Positions 45,668 to 54,867 are shown, counted from the stretch's first letter. The stretch: 64,000 bases of DNA from Halieaceae bacterium (GCA_024640505.1 JAHEEV010000004.1:1-64000), one strand, 5' to 3'. A program made the numbers and translations. The notes: generated by a model not told the origin, from the sequence alone.

Positions 45668-46632
45668 GGTCTATTTCCGCTCTTGCCCCGAATCAGCGCT
45701 TCGGGTTGTTCTTCCAGGGTTTTTGCCAGGGCTTGCAACGAGCGCCCCGCCAGCGCAATTTCGCGCAGTGCCCGGTTCAACTCATGGGTCGTCGCAGAGT
45801 CTGGCGAGATGAAGCCGTCGACCTGCTGCATGGCTGCGTCGAAGGCATCGACGGCGGCTTCCAGGGTTTTCAGGTTGGCCTGGACCAGGGACGAGATCTC
45901 TACCAGCTCGTCGTTGGCCAGGGTGAATGTCTGGCTGGCGCCATCCAGGGCCTGATCGAGCTTCGGACCGGTACTCGCCAGCTGATCGCGCAGCTGATCG
46001 CCGAGCGCCGTGATTGCTGTCAGGGATTCGTCCAGCCTGGACGGCAGGGACTGGAACTGTGTGTTGGTAATGAATGCCTGGAGCCCCTCCAGGGTCGATT
46101 CCAGGTCACTGGCGATCTTGGCAATATCGATATCCTGTACTTCCCGGGTCAGGCGCTCCAGCCCGGTGGGTATGGTCGGTATCTGCAGGTAGGGCGAATC
46201 TGTAACGACCAGTTCTACCCGTGTCTCCGGGTGAAAATCCAGCTGAATATACAGCAGCCCGGTGAGTATGCTCTGGGTATTGAGCTGTGCGCGCAGGCCA
46301 CGGGATATCAGTTCATCGGTAAAATCCTCGGTGCTGTGCCCGCGGCGCCTGATATTTTCAGCGCTCAATTCTGCCTCCACCAGCATGATCAGCTTGACGT
46401 CGTCGGTATCCAGGATCAGCTCGATATCCGTTACCTGCCCGATCTGTACGCCGCGCAGGGCGACCGGCGCGCCCACCGACAGGCCTTTCACCGAGCCGTC
46501 GAATACCATGACCACCTTTTCCCGGTCTCGGCCGAATCCGGAGCCGATTACGAATATCACCGTGGTGAGTGCGATCAGCAGGGCGCCGACGATGAAAGCA
46601 CCTATGGCGACGGTATGGGGTTTCTCGCTCAT
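45664..46632 (-). CDS. MCE-domain (MlaD-like) substrate-binding protein
   Basis: Periplasmic lipid-binding subunit of an MCE transport system, 322 residues. One N-terminal membrane helix (VAIGAFIVGALLIALTTVIFVIGSG), then the MCE fold (VVMVFDGSVKGLSVGAPVALRGVQIGQVTDIEL). The long C-terminal half (residues 160-300) is predicted helical or coiled coil (GLERLTREVQDIDIAKIASDL). Hexamers of this family form the lipid channel. Part of a four-gene operon with ATGA overlaps. Confidence 0.92.
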   Translation of the reverse strand: MSEKPHTVAIGAFIVGALLIALTTVIFVIGSGFGRDREKVVMVFDGSVKGLSVGAPVALRGVQIGQVTDIELILDTDDVKLIMLVEAELSAENIRRRGHSTEDFTDELISRGLRAQLNTQSILTGLLYIQLDFHPETRVELVVTDSPYLQIPTIPTGLERLTREVQDIDIAKIASDLESTLEGLQAFITNTQFQSLPSRLDESLTAITALGDQLRDQLASTGPKLDQALDGASQTFTLANDELVEISSLVQANLKTLEAAVDAFDAAMQQVDGFISPDSATTHELNRALREIALAGRSLQALAKTLEEQPEALIRGKSGNRP

Positions 46633-47411
46633 GGGCTGTCCTCCTGTCCCGTGGCGCTGCTGCGCGACAGAAATTGTCTTACCACGGCCTGTTCGCTGTG
46701 ATCCCGCAGAACCCGGGGGTCGCCATAGTCGATCATGGTGCGGGTACTGGCGTCCAGGTAGACCGAATTGGTGGCGATGTCGAAGATGCTGGCCAGTTCG
46801 TGCGTGACCATGACCACGGTGGCGCCGGTCGATTCCTGCAGTTGTACGATCAATTCGTCGAGCAGCCGGGAGCTGATCGGGTCGAGGCCCGCGGAGGGTT
46901 CGTCGAAGAAAAGGATATCCGGGTCCAGTGCGATGGCCCGTGCCAGGGCGGCCCGCTTGCGCATGCCGCCACTGATCTCCGAAGGATAATAGTCCTGGTA
47001 CCCGGCCAGACCCACCAGGGCCAACTTGTAGGCCACGATGCTGTCCCTCTCCCGCTCAGAGTAGTCGGTGTAAAGCTGCAGGGGCAGGGTGATGTTTTCG
47101 GCCAGCGTCATGGCGCTCAGCAGGCCGCCCGCCTGGTAGGTGATGCCCCAGCGTCGGCGCATGGCTTCCCTCTCGGCGGCACTGGCATTGATGAAGCTTT
47201 GGCCGCTGTAGAGGATGTCGCCTGAAGCGGGTTCCAGCAAACCGAGCATGTGCTTCAGCAGGGTGCTCTTGCCACAGCCACTGCCCCCCATGATGACGAA
47301 GATATCACCGTGATAGACATTGAAACTGAGGTCCTGCTGTATCACGAACGTGCCGTACGCCATGGTCAGATCAGACACCTCGATATGCACTGTCCTGGCG
47401 TCGGCCATCAT
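46629..47411 (-). CDS. MCE transporter ATP-binding protein (MlaF-like)
   Basis: ABC ATPase of 260 residues. Walker A GGSGCGKST, ABC signature EISGGMRKRAALARAIALDP, Walker B DILFFDEPSAGLDPISS, and switch His region VMVTHELASIF. The short C-terminal extension is typical of MlaF. Energises lipid movement between membranes with the MlaE-like permease. Confidence 0.94.
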   Translation of the reverse strand: MMADARTVHIEVSDLTMAYGTFVIQQDLSFNVYHGDIFVIMGGSGCGKSTLLKHMLGLLEPASGDILYSGQSFINASAAEREAMRRRWGITYQAGGLLSAMTLAENITLPLQLYTDYSERERDSIVAYKLALVGLAGYQDYYPSEISGGMRKRAALARAIALDPDILFFDEPSAGLDPISSRLLDELIVQLQESTGATVVMVTHELASIFDIATNSVYLDASTRTMIDYGDPRVLRDHSEQAVVRQFLSRSSATGQEDSP

Positions 47412-48538
47412 ATACCTACCTGCTGGAACAGGATGTTGATACCCGCGTCAGCGATGATCAGGTAGACGATGGCCGTCACCACGGCCTCGGTGGCTGCCTG
47501 TCCCACGGCGGCAGAGCTGCGACCGGAGTTGATGCCGGAGCGGCAGCCGGCCACGGCAATCAGCAGGGCGAATACCACGCTCTTGATCAGGCCCACCGAA
47601 ATATGGGTCAGTGAAATGGCGTTCTGGCTTTCCTTGATGTACTGGAGCGGAGTGATTCCCATCCCGCCGGCGACGATCCCGCCGCCAATCATACCGAGCA
47701 GGTCGGCATAAATGGTCAGCAGTGGCATGACGACCACCAGCGCGAGCATGCGCGGCATCACCAGGAATTCCACGGGCGATATTCCCATGGTCACGATTGC
47801 ATCGATCTCCTCGTTGGTCTGCATGGTGCCCAGCTGGGCTGCGTAGGCCGCCCCTGTCCGGCCCGCCATGACCACCGCGGTCATCAACACGCCCATCTCT
47901 CGCAGCATGCCGATGACCACCAGGTCGGCTACGTAGATCTCGGCGCCGAACTGCTGCAGCTGCACGGCCCCCAGGTAGGCCAGGATCATGCCCACCAGTA
48001 CGCTGGTCAGGCTGATGATGGCGAAGGCGTCGGGACCTGCCTGGTAGACGAAGGTGCGAAAATCTGTGAAGCGGGTATTTGCCTTGCCCGCGACCAGGCG
48101 GGCCGCGGCAAGGGTGATCTCCCCGACGAAAGCCAGCGACTCTCGCAGATCGTCGATGAGATCGTGCAGAATTTGTACCGGGTGGATGGACTTGAACCAG
48201 GGGGCGGGGGCCTCTTTTGCAGGCTTTTGCGGTGGTACCGCCGTCGCGACAGCCAGCAGCCGCTGCGCACTCTCAGGCATTTCACGGGTGCTGAACTCGA
48301 TGCCTTCCTCGCTACAGAAGTCATGACACTGCAGCAGAAACGCCATGAGCAGCGAGTCCCACTCGCCCAGGGTTGCGCCGTCGGCGATCAGGGTACTGGC
48401 GCCGGTGCGGGCCAGTTCAGTGCGCAGTTCGGTGAAATCTGCCGTCTCCTGACCCTGCAACCAGTCCCCCGAAAGCTGCAGGGTGATTACATCGCCTGTG
48501 CCGTGCTGTAGCTGGAAGCCCGGTGCCTGCTCGCTCAT
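47408..48538 (-). CDS. STAS-MlaE fusion permease of the MCE transporter
   Basis: 376 residues. Residues 1-100 are a STAS-like domain (TLQLSGDWLQGQETADF, LIADGATLGEWDSLLMAFLLQCHDFC) and residues about 130-376 are the MlaE permease (LVVIGMLREMGVLMTAVVMAGRTGAAYAAQLGTMQTNEEIDAI). In E. coli these functions are split between MlaB and MlaE. The start at 48538 gives MSEQAPGFQLQHG; upstream in-frame codons to 48592 are not favoured. First gene of the operon. Confidence 0.92.
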   Translation of the reverse strand: MSEQAPGFQLQHGTGDVITLQLSGDWLQGQETADFTELRTELARTGASTLIADGATLGEWDSLLMAFLLQCHDFCSEEGIEFSTREMPESAQRLLAVATAVPPQKPAKEAPAPWFKSIHPVQILHDLIDDLRESLAFVGEITLAAARLVAGKANTRFTDFRTFVYQAGPDAFAIISLTSVLVGMILAYLGAVQLQQFGAEIYVADLVVIGMLREMGVLMTAVVMAGRTGAAYAAQLGTMQTNEEIDAIVTMGISPVEFLVMPRMLALVVVMPLLTIYADLLGMIGGGIVAGGMGITPLQYIKESQNAISLTHISVGLIKSVVFALLIAVAGCRSGINSGRSSAAVGQAATEAVVTAIVYLIIADAGINILFQQVGI

Positions 48539-48602
48539 CAAGTTGTGTGTAATTGCCGGCGTAGCCGTTAGTCTAAAGGCTGGCCCGGTCAAATACTATC
48601 GC

Positions 48603-49112
48603 CTACTGGAACGGCAGGGTGGGGCGGTTGCTGGTAATGATGTCGCTGGCCTTGCGGTAGATCTCGGCCACCGGCGTGTCATTGCCAGCTTCACGTCGCC
48701 TGGAAATCATGGTGATGGGAAACAGGTAGGTGTCACTGTCACCGTCGCGAAGTGCCCGGCTGCGGCCCTGGATGTCCTGGTAGAACACCCAGTGCAGGCC
48801 GAATTCGGCTGCCAGCAGATCACCCATGATGACGCCCATGGCCTGCAGTTCACGCGTCTGGTCGGGCCGGATCAGTCGCTGATCCAGCAACCGTTGCAGC
48901 AATGCCAGGTCGCGGTCGCGATCGCCGCTGAATCCAGCGCCGAAATGGCGGGTGCTCAGCTCCTCGAGCAACGCCCGCTGTTGCGTCATATACTGCCTGT
49001 CCAGGAAGGAGAGCTCCCCGGTATCCACTGCCTCAGCCGCGCTCCCCGTTGCGTTGAGGAACAGCAACACCAGGAAGCAGAACATTCGGTAACCGGACGT
49101 GTGGGCTCGCAT
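48603..49112 (-). CDS. Predicted exported DUF3806 protein
   Basis: 169 residues with an N-terminal signal-like hydrophobic segment (FCFLVLLFLNATGSAAEA). The conserved body has GVIMGDLLAAEFGLHWVFYQDIQGRSRALRDGDSDTYLFPITMISRRREAG, the DUF3806 pattern. Start at 49112 with AAGAGA upstream; the much longer reading frame crosses dapA on the other strand and is rejected. Function unknown. Not clearly part of the MCE operon (64 bp gap). Confidence 0.8.
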   Translation of the reverse strand: MRAHTSGYRMFCFLVLLFLNATGSAAEAVDTGELSFLDRQYMTQQRALLEELSTRHFGAGFSGDRDRDLALLQRLLDQRLIRPDQTRELQAMGVIMGDLLAAEFGLHWVFYQDIQGRSRALRDGDSDTYLFPITMISRRREAGNDTPVAEIYRKASDIITSNRPTLPFQ

Positions 49113-49170
49113 GGGGGATCTCTTCGGGTCAGGCCGGCAGTATCGCACAGGGGGCATTTTAACCCACAGG

Positions 49171-49198
49171 TTGTCATCCTGCGTCCGGCATGGATAAT
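49171..49198 (+). promoter_or_regulatory. Predicted sigma-70 promoter of dapA-bamC-MBL
   Basis: TTGTCA (49171-49176) and GATAAT (49193-49198) with a 16 bp spacer; leader about 55 nt to the dapA ATG. Confidence 0.6.
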
Positions 49199-49259
49199 GG
49201 CGGTCTTCCCGGGGCAAGCTGGCACGCCGCCCGCACCCGACTGACATCGGAGACAACTG

Positions 49260-50132
49260 ATGATTACCGGCAGTATTGTCGCCCTGGTCACCCCCATGCA
49301 CGCCGACGGCAGCGTGGACTGGGCGGCCCTGGAGCGGCTTCTCGACCTGCACGTGGAATCCGGTACCGCCGCCATCGGCGCGGTGGGGACCACCGGGGAG
49401 AGCGCCACGTTGAGCGTGCCAGAGCACTGCGAGGTGATCAAACACTGCGTGGCACACGTCAAGGGTCGCATTCCCATCATCGCCGGTACCGGCTCCAACT
49501 CGACCCGCGAGGCCATTGAGCTGACCCGGGCGGCGGCAGACGCGGGCGCGGATGCCTGCCTGCTCGTCACGCCATACTACAACAGGCCCACCCAGCAAGG
49601 GCTTTACCTGCATTTCAAGGCATTGGCTGAGGCCGTGTCCGTGCCGCAGATTCTCTATAACGTGCCCGGCAGGACCGCCGTGGACATGCACAATGATACG
49701 GTGCTGCGGCTGGCGGACCTGGAAAACATCGTGGGTATCAAGGATGCGACCGGTGACCTGTCCCGGGGCCGGGACCTCATAGCCCGCTGCGGCGAGCGCA
49801 TCGCGGTGTACTCCGGTGACGACCCGACGGCGATGGAGCTCATTCTGGCCGGGGGCAAAGGTAATATATCCGTCACGGCCAACGTTGCGCCTGCCCTGAT
49901 GGCCCGGCTGTGCGCGAACGCCCTTGCCGGCGAGCGGGAGGCGGCGGAAGGGATAAATTCACGCCTGACTCCACTCAATCGAGCCCTGTTCCTGGAGGCC
50001 AATCCGATACCGGTCAAGTGGGCGCTGCACCAGCGCGGCCTGATCGAATCCGGTATCCGACTGCCGCTCACGGAACTGGATGACCAGTACCATGCCGAGG
50101 TACTTGCAGCAATGGAGGCGGCGGGCGTCTGA
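49260..50132 (+). CDS. dapA: 4-hydroxy-tetrahydrodipicolinate synthase
   Basis: First committed step of lysine/diaminopimelate synthesis: condenses pyruvate with aspartate semialdehyde. 290 residues. Schiff-base lysine in [15 protein letters not shown] near residue 161, Tyr in [13 protein letters not shown] near residue 107 and [10 protein letters not shown] near residue 43. GGAG 6-10 bp upstream of the ATG. Its stop overlaps the bamC start. Other lysine genes (dapD, dapE) lie at 57-60 kb. Confidence 0.97.
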   Translation: MITGSIVALVTPMHADGSVDWAALERLLDLHVESGTAAIGAVGTTGESATLSVPEHCEVIKHCVAHVKGRIPIIAGTGSNSTREAIELTRAAADAGADACLLVTPYYNRPTQQGLYLHFKALAEAVSVPQILYNVPGRTAVDMHNDTVLRLADLENIVGIKDATGDLSRGRDLIARCGERIAVYSGDDPTAMELILAGGKGNISVTANVAPALMARLCANALAGEREAAEGINSRLTPLNRALFLEANPIPVKWALHQRGLIESGIRLPLTELDDQYHAEVLAAMEAAGV

Positions 50133-51184
50133 TGACAAACTATCTCGGGAGCGCACAGCGTGCGGTGTTGATAGCCCTGATGGCGATCTGTACCGGTTGC
50201 GGCTACCTGTTCGGCAACGAGGGAATCTTTCGCGATCCCTCTGACGATTACAAGAAGGCGCCAGAACTTCCGGTGGTTGCCGTTCCGGAGGAGACCGACA
50301 GCAAGGAACTGCGGGACCTCTACGCCGTCCCGCCGGTGGAGGAGTCCCTGGTCATGGCCGGGGAGTTCGAGGTGCCGCGACCGGCTCCTCTGGTGGCCGG
50401 GGCGGGCGAAGAAATGGTCCGTATCCAGAAGCTGGGGGACGAGCGCTGGGCACTGGTGGGTGCAGCCCCCGGTCAGGTCTGGCCTCAGGTGCGAGCCTTT
50501 CTCGCCGCGAGCGGTGTTCAGGTTGCGCGCGTCGATGCCAGCGCCGGGCTGATGGAGACCGGCTGGGTGCAGCTGGAAGACCGGGAGATGGCGGCCCGCT
50601 TCCGTTTTCGCATTGAGCAGGGCGTGCAGCGCGGCACCAGCGAGTTACATGTACTGCAGATGAATCAGGCGGGTGACGTGAACAGCTGGCCCACGGTGTC
50701 CGATGATCCCGACGTGGAATCAGAGATGCTGCGGGCAGTGTCGCAATTCCTGGCCAACAGTTCCGACTCCGCACCGGTTTCGATGATTGCCGAGCAGGCG
50801 ATCAGTGGCGGTGGCAGGATCACCATGCAGGAGTCTCCCGAGGGTTATACCTATATCCGGCTGGAACTTCCCTATGAAAGAGCCTGGGCCTCGCTGGGTC
50901 GCGCCCTCGAGAAGTCAGGCTTCGAGATCACCGACCGCGATCGCAGCAGCGGCGACTACTATGTGCGCCTGGTAGGCCTGGCAGATGAGGAGGAAGAGGG
51001 CTGGTTTGACTGGCTGTTTCCCGATGAAGAGCATCCGATGGCCGGCAGGGAGTTCAAAGTGTCCGTGGCATCACTGGATGAAAGGGCGGTGGAGATTCGC
51101 CTCCAGCAGCAGAATGCAACGGAGCCCTTGCCGAAGCGGGAGGAGCAGGGGCTGCTGGCGCTTATCAAGGGCAATATTCAGTAA
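50132..51184 (+). CDS. bamC: Outer-membrane assembly lipoprotein BamC
   Basis: Accessory lipoprotein of the BAM complex, 350 residues. Lipobox ICTGC with acylated cysteine near residue 22. An unstructured N-terminal segment with ELRDLYAVPPVEE precedes two helix-grip domains (RWALVGAAPGQVWPQVRAFLA, about 105-215; LELPYERAWASLGRALEKSGFEITD, about 248-345). Follows dapA with a 1-bp overlap, the standard gammaproteobacterial order. Confidence 0.93.
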   Translation: MTNYLGSAQRAVLIALMAICTGCGYLFGNEGIFRDPSDDYKKAPELPVVAVPEETDSKELRDLYAVPPVEESLVMAGEFEVPRPAPLVAGAGEEMVRIQKLGDERWALVGAAPGQVWPQVRAFLAASGVQVARVDASAGLMETGWVQLEDREMAARFRFRIEQGVQRGTSELHVLQMNQAGDVNSWPTVSDDPDVESEMLRAVSQFLANSSDSAPVSMIAEQAISGGGRITMQESPEGYTYIRLELPYERAWASLGRALEKSGFEITDRDRSSGDYYVRLVGLADEEEEGWFDWLFPDEEHPMAGREFKVSVASLDERAVEIRLQQQNATEPLPKREEQGLLALIKGNIQ

Positions 51185-51198
51185 GAGGTGGAAGCAGC

Positions 51199-51957
51199 AT
51201 GCGGTTTGCTTCCCTGGGGTCGGGCAGCAAGGGTAATGCCACGCTGGTACAGGCGGGAGAAACCCTGGTCATGGTGGACTGCGGGTTTTCCCTGCGCGAG
51301 TCCACGCGGCGGCTGGCCCGCCTGGGCGTTGACCCCTCTCAGCTCGACGCCATTCTTGTCACCCATGAGCATACGGATCACTGCAGCGGCGTGGCCGCCC
51401 TGTCACGCCGGCATAGCGTACCGGTTTATTTGACCCACGGCACTTCGAGCAGCGGCCGCTGTGACGGCTGCTTCGAAATGCGGCGCTTCAACTGTGAGGA
51501 TGAATTCGACATCGGCGTGCTGCAGGTCAAGGCGGTCGCCGTGCCGCACGACGCCGCGGAGCCATGCCAGTACCGCTTCTCCTGGGAGGGGAAAACCCTG
51601 GGATTGCTCACCGACCTGGGCAGCGTTACGCCCCACGTGGTGGATAATTACCGCCAGTGCCACGGCCTGCTGCTGGAATTCAATCACGATCTGCCCATGC
51701 TCATGGCCGGCGATTACCCCTATCCCCTGAAGCGCAGGGTGGGGGGAGACTGGGGGCACCTGAACAACGACCAGGCCGTGGCGCTGCTCGAGCAGATGGA
51801 TCGGGAGGGACTTGCCCGACTGGTGGTGGCCCATGTGAGCGAGAACAATAACTGCCGGCACAAGACCGAGCAGGCCCTTTTATCCGTGCTGGAATCGCTC
51901 GACACGGTGGTGTGGGCAGACCAGGCGGATGGGTTCGACTGGCAGGCACTGTCCTAG
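51199..51957 (+). CDS. MBL-fold metallo-hydrolase (YycJ/WalJ-like)
   Basis: Beta-lactamase-fold metal hydrolase of 252 residues. The metal motif is THEHTDHCSG near residue 55. Opening FASLGSGSKGNATLVQAG and LVVAHVSENNNCRHKTEQAL near residue 210 are diagnostic for the YycJ-type subgroup, considered possible exonucleases or phosphodiesterases. Third gene after dapA and bamC as in Pseudomonas, but purC, usually next, is not here. Role uncertain. Confidence 0.87.
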   Translation: MRFASLGSGSKGNATLVQAGETLVMVDCGFSLRESTRRLARLGVDPSQLDAILVTHEHTDHCSGVAALSRRHSVPVYLTHGTSSSGRCDGCFEMRRFNCEDEFDIGVLQVKAVAVPHDAAEPCQYRFSWEGKTLGLLTDLGSVTPHVVDNYRQCHGLLLEFNHDLPMLMAGDYPYPLKRRVGGDWGHLNNDQAVALLEQMDREGLARLVVAHVSENNNCRHKTEQALLSVLESLDTVVWADQADGFDWQALS

Positions 51958-52017
51958 CGCAACGGCTGGCGCTCTGTACAGGCCCACTGGAGTGATGCGA
52001 GTTGACCGGGACGGGCT

Positions 52018-52899
52018 CTAGCTCGCCGGGTTGGCGGGCTCTTCGATTGGCCCTGACTCCGGTTTGCTGCGCTTCCAGCGACGGTTGCTCCAGAGCCAGC
52101 TTTCCGGCTCGCTGCGAATGGCATGCTCCGCCAGGGCAATGTAGCGGTCGATGATGGCATGGCCCTCTTTGGCATAGGGTGGCCGGGCGACTTCGTGAAA
52201 GATGATGTCGTAGTAGCCACGGGACTTGCGGCGGCACTGTGCGAAGAGGACGGGGAACCGGGTGATCCTGGCGATCGATTCTGCTCCCTCGAAGAAGGCC
52301 GCTTCCTGGTTCAGGAACCGGGTCCAGTAACCCCGCTCACTGCGGATAGGCGACTGGTCAGCCACCATCACAAATACCCTGAATTCGGCGCGCCGGCGCA
52401 GTATGTCCCGCGTCGATTCGGCCATGGATAGCGGCCGTGAGCCGAACTGGCTGCGAATATCGAAAATCAGCTGGTCCACGGTTTTGTTGTGCAAGGGTTT
52501 GTAAACCGGGTCGATGGGTATGCCCAGCGCAATGGTCGCCCCGTGCAGCATCCACTCCCAGTTCCCCTGGTGTATGGTGAGAATGATCACGGAGTCCCGG
52601 AAATCATTGCTGTACTGTTGCAGGAGCTCGGGGTTGGCCAGGGTTACCCGTTCGCGAAAATCCGCTTTGCTCATCCGCCTGGCCTTGACGATTTCCAGGG
52701 CGACCTGCGCCAGCTGCCGGTAGAATTTTTTGGCGAGAACTGTGATCTCATTCTCGCTTTTGTCGGGAAACGCGCGACTGAGGTTCTGCCGGACAACCGT
52801 CCTGCGATAGCCTGCCACATAGTACAGCACCAGGTAGCCCAGCCACGCGGCAGCGTAGAGCAGGGGAAAGGGCAGCCAGCTGATCAGGCGGTAGATCAC
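52018..52899 (-). CDS. LpxL/HtrB-like lysophospholipid acyltransferase
   Basis: Inner-membrane acyltransferase of 293 residues. One N-terminal hydrophobic segment and the catalytic HxxxxE/D motif in LTIHQGNWEWM near residue 109. MVADQSPIRSERGYWTRFLNQEAAFFEGAESIARIT (residues about 175-210) fits the lipid A late acyltransferase superfamily. It could add a secondary acyl chain to lipid A or act in ornithine-lipid or related pathways. Monocistronic or co-transcribed with the LRR lipoprotein upstream (31 bp). Confidence 0.88.
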   Translation of the reverse strand: MIYRLISWLPFPLLYAAAWLGYLVLYYVAGYRRTVVRQNLSRAFPDKSENEITVLAKKFYRQLAQVALEIVKARRMSKADFRERVTLANPELLQQYSNDFRDSVIILTIHQGNWEWMLHGATIALGIPIDPVYKPLHNKTVDQLIFDIRSQFGSRPLSMAESTRDILRRRAEFRVFVMVADQSPIRSERGYWTRFLNQEAAFFEGAESIARITRFPVLFAQCRRKSRGYYDIIFHEVARPPYAKEGHAIIDRYIALAEHAIRSEPESWLWSNRRWKRSKPESGPIEEPANPAS

Positions 52900-52930
52900 G
52901 GAATAAACAGACCTGGCACGGAGGTTTCCA

Positions 52931-53428
52931 CTAGCGGCAGTGGCCTGGCAAAATCACGGTCTCCGCCCGCAGCAGACTGCTGCTGGCAGGACACTGCAGT
53001 TGGGGATTGTGCGACAGATCCACGAAACGCAGGGCAGGGAGTTGGTACAGCGGAACAGGATCCACGATCGTGTTGTGGTCGAGGTAGAGTTCCTGCAGGG
53101 ATGCGAGGGACTCCAGTTCGACCAGGTTGCGCACGGCATTGGATGAGAGTCTCAGGGTCAGCAGGGCGCTGAAACGGGCCAGTCCACCCAGGTCGCTGAT
53201 GCCGGCATTGCTGCAGTTGAGGTCCGTGAGTTGCGAGACGGCAGTGATGCCGGCGTCGGCGATGGTCTGGGTGACACAGTTTCTCAGGGCTTCGTCGGGG
53301 AGATCGAAATCACTGAACAGTTCGTGGGGCGTGAATACCACCCGTTCGTTGAAAGTGACATCAAAATTTTCGCAAGCGGCGAGCGGCAGCAGCAACAGGA
53401 CGAAAAGGCAGGAGACGAGACGATACAC
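52931..53428 (-). CDS. Leucine-rich-repeat lipoprotein
   Basis: 165-residue putative lipoprotein with lipobox LAAC (C19). Residues about 65-150 hold four to five internalin-like LRR units: LTDLNCSNAGISDLGGLAR, LLTLRLSSNAVRNLVELES, LQELYLDHNTIVDPVPLYQ and LRFVDLSHNPQLQC. Final cysteine pairs may cap the solenoid. LRR proteins of this size are uncommon in free-living gammaproteobacteria; likely a surface or periplasmic protein-binding module. Function unknown. Confidence 0.85.
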   Translation of the reverse strand: MYRLVSCLFVLLLLPLAACENFDVTFNERVVFTPHELFSDFDLPDEALRNCVTQTIADAGITAVSQLTDLNCSNAGISDLGGLARFSALLTLRLSSNAVRNLVELESLASLQELYLDHNTIVDPVPLYQLPALRFVDLSHNPQLQCPASSSLLRAETVILPGHCR

Positions 53429-53513
53429 GACGATAGTCCTTTTTTTCGGGCCACACGACAGCAGTGTGGTGCCGGGGTGAGATCAACCCGTGGCCCCGGC
53501 GCCGACCTGGCCT

Positions 53514-53519
53514 TATAAT
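53514..53519 (+). promoter_or_regulatory. -10 element upstream of the cyclase-like gene
   Basis: Perfect TATAAT. With transcription starting near 53526, the first usable ATG is 53553, which sets the chosen start. No clear -35. Confidence 0.45.
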
Positions 53520-53552
53520 GACATGGTATCGCAGATAAAAACGAGTGTCGTG

Positions 53553-54860
53553 ATGGCTGAAACCACTAATCCCGGTAGTCCGGACCCGGTCGGGGAGGGT
53601 CCGAAGGCCATCAGTATCGTGCAGCGGGGTAACCTCAAGTCGCTGGAACAGACCCTGCGCAAACAGTGGCGGCTGGGGCAGAACATTGTCCTGTGCTGGA
53701 GTTCCGACCAGCGAGGTCTGCTGGTGATATTCGTGCCCCACTATTTTCTCGGTAACTACTGTGCCCTGTCCGGCAGCGACGAGGATCGGGACAATGAGGC
53801 TTTCATTCGCGAACTGATCTCCGGGCGTCGCCGCAAAAGCCGCGAGGAGTTGTTTGCGGTCTGCGAGCGACTGGATGTAGCCCCCACCTTCATCAAGCTC
53901 AATACGCCTGTCAGCGAGGAGCCCCGGGTGCTGGACGCGGTGGAGCAGTTGATCAAGCGCTACGGTTTGAGCTATGTCGATAGTCGCGCGGTGCTGGTGT
54001 TCGACATTGTGGAATTCTCGCTCTATACCCCCTTCGAGCAGGCGAGCCAGCTCAACAGCCTGTCCTACTCGTTGAATTCGGCCTATAACAAGATGCTGGC
54101 GCGGGGTATCGAGATCAACTTTGCCCGTACCACCACCGGGGACGGCTACTATATCTGGAACCGGGACCTGGGCCCCGAGGCTAACCGGGACCTGTTCTAT
54201 TTCCTGGTGCTGGTTGTTGCCGACAACACCATGGCCAGGGCCGCGTCCCGGGGCAACACGGTGCCGGTGATTCGCACGGCCTACCACATCGGCGGGCACT
54301 ATGAACTGTACCAGGCTGAGGGGGTGAACCCCACCGTATTCAGCTACATCGTGGGTGATGTCACCATCGAACTGGCGCGCATGGTCGATCTGGCACAGGC
54401 CAACCAGATCCTGGTGGGGGATTTTCACTGCCCCCCTGTTTCCCCCCGGGGGGCCGCCTACGGGCGCCTGCCCGAGATTACTGCACCGGCATTCATCAGC
54501 GCCTGTAACCGGGATCTTGCCGCGCTGCAGGGGACGCAGCTGTCCGGCAAGGCCATCACCTCCCTGTCCTGCCGCCTTACCGCCAGTGAAGGGGAGGACG
54601 GCAAGCGGGAACCCCGGCGTTTCCGCATTGTGGACAAGCATGGCCTTTCGCGGCATGCGTACAACCTGGAGATCACCATGGACCTCGAGGGGAAGAACCT
54701 CTCCCTCGGGCTGGATGTCGGCCGGCTGCCGGCGCGGCAGGGCGGCGATGAGAGCGCTGCGCCGGCGGCGCAGCGGATTGCTCCCAGCGCGGACGAGCTG
54801 ATTGGCGACCTGGCCAGCCTGCTCAAGAAGCGCACCGCCAGATCGATGACTGAGGACTGA
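53553..54860 (+). CDS. Divergent class III nucleotidyl cyclase-like protein
   Basis: 435 residues. Residues 1-125 are an unassigned domain (VQRGNLKSLEQTLRKQW, LVIFVPHYFLGNY). Residues about 145-290 match the class III cyclase fold. Both metal aspartates are present: D151 in FDIVEFS and D197 in TTTGDGYYIW. The residues that choose adenine in adenylyl cyclases (Lys, Asp) are T193 and Y265, and the transition-state Asn is I272, although R276 four residues later is kept (GDVTIELARM). So it is probably an atypical or inactive cyclase, or one with another base specificity. An HD/PDEase-like gene follows after 7 bp. The TATAAT at 53514 and lack of support for earlier codons favour 53553. Confidence 0.75.
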   Translation: MAETTNPGSPDPVGEGPKAISIVQRGNLKSLEQTLRKQWRLGQNIVLCWSSDQRGLLVIFVPHYFLGNYCALSGSDEDRDNEAFIRELISGRRRKSREELFAVCERLDVAPTFIKLNTPVSEEPRVLDAVEQLIKRYGLSYVDSRAVLVFDIVEFSLYTPFEQASQLNSLSYSLNSAYNKMLARGIEINFARTTTGDGYYIWNRDLGPEANRDLFYFLVLVVADNTMARAASRGNTVPVIRTAYHIGGHYELYQAEGVNPTVFSYIVGDVTIELARMVDLAQANQILVGDFHCPPVSPRGAAYGRLPEITAPAFISACNRDLAALQGTQLSGKAITSLSCRLTASEGEDGKREPRRFRIVDKHGLSRHAYNLEITMDLEGKNLSLGLDVGRLPARQGGDESAAPAAQRIAPSADELIGDLASLLKKRTARSMTED

Positions 54861-54867
54861 TCGCGAG

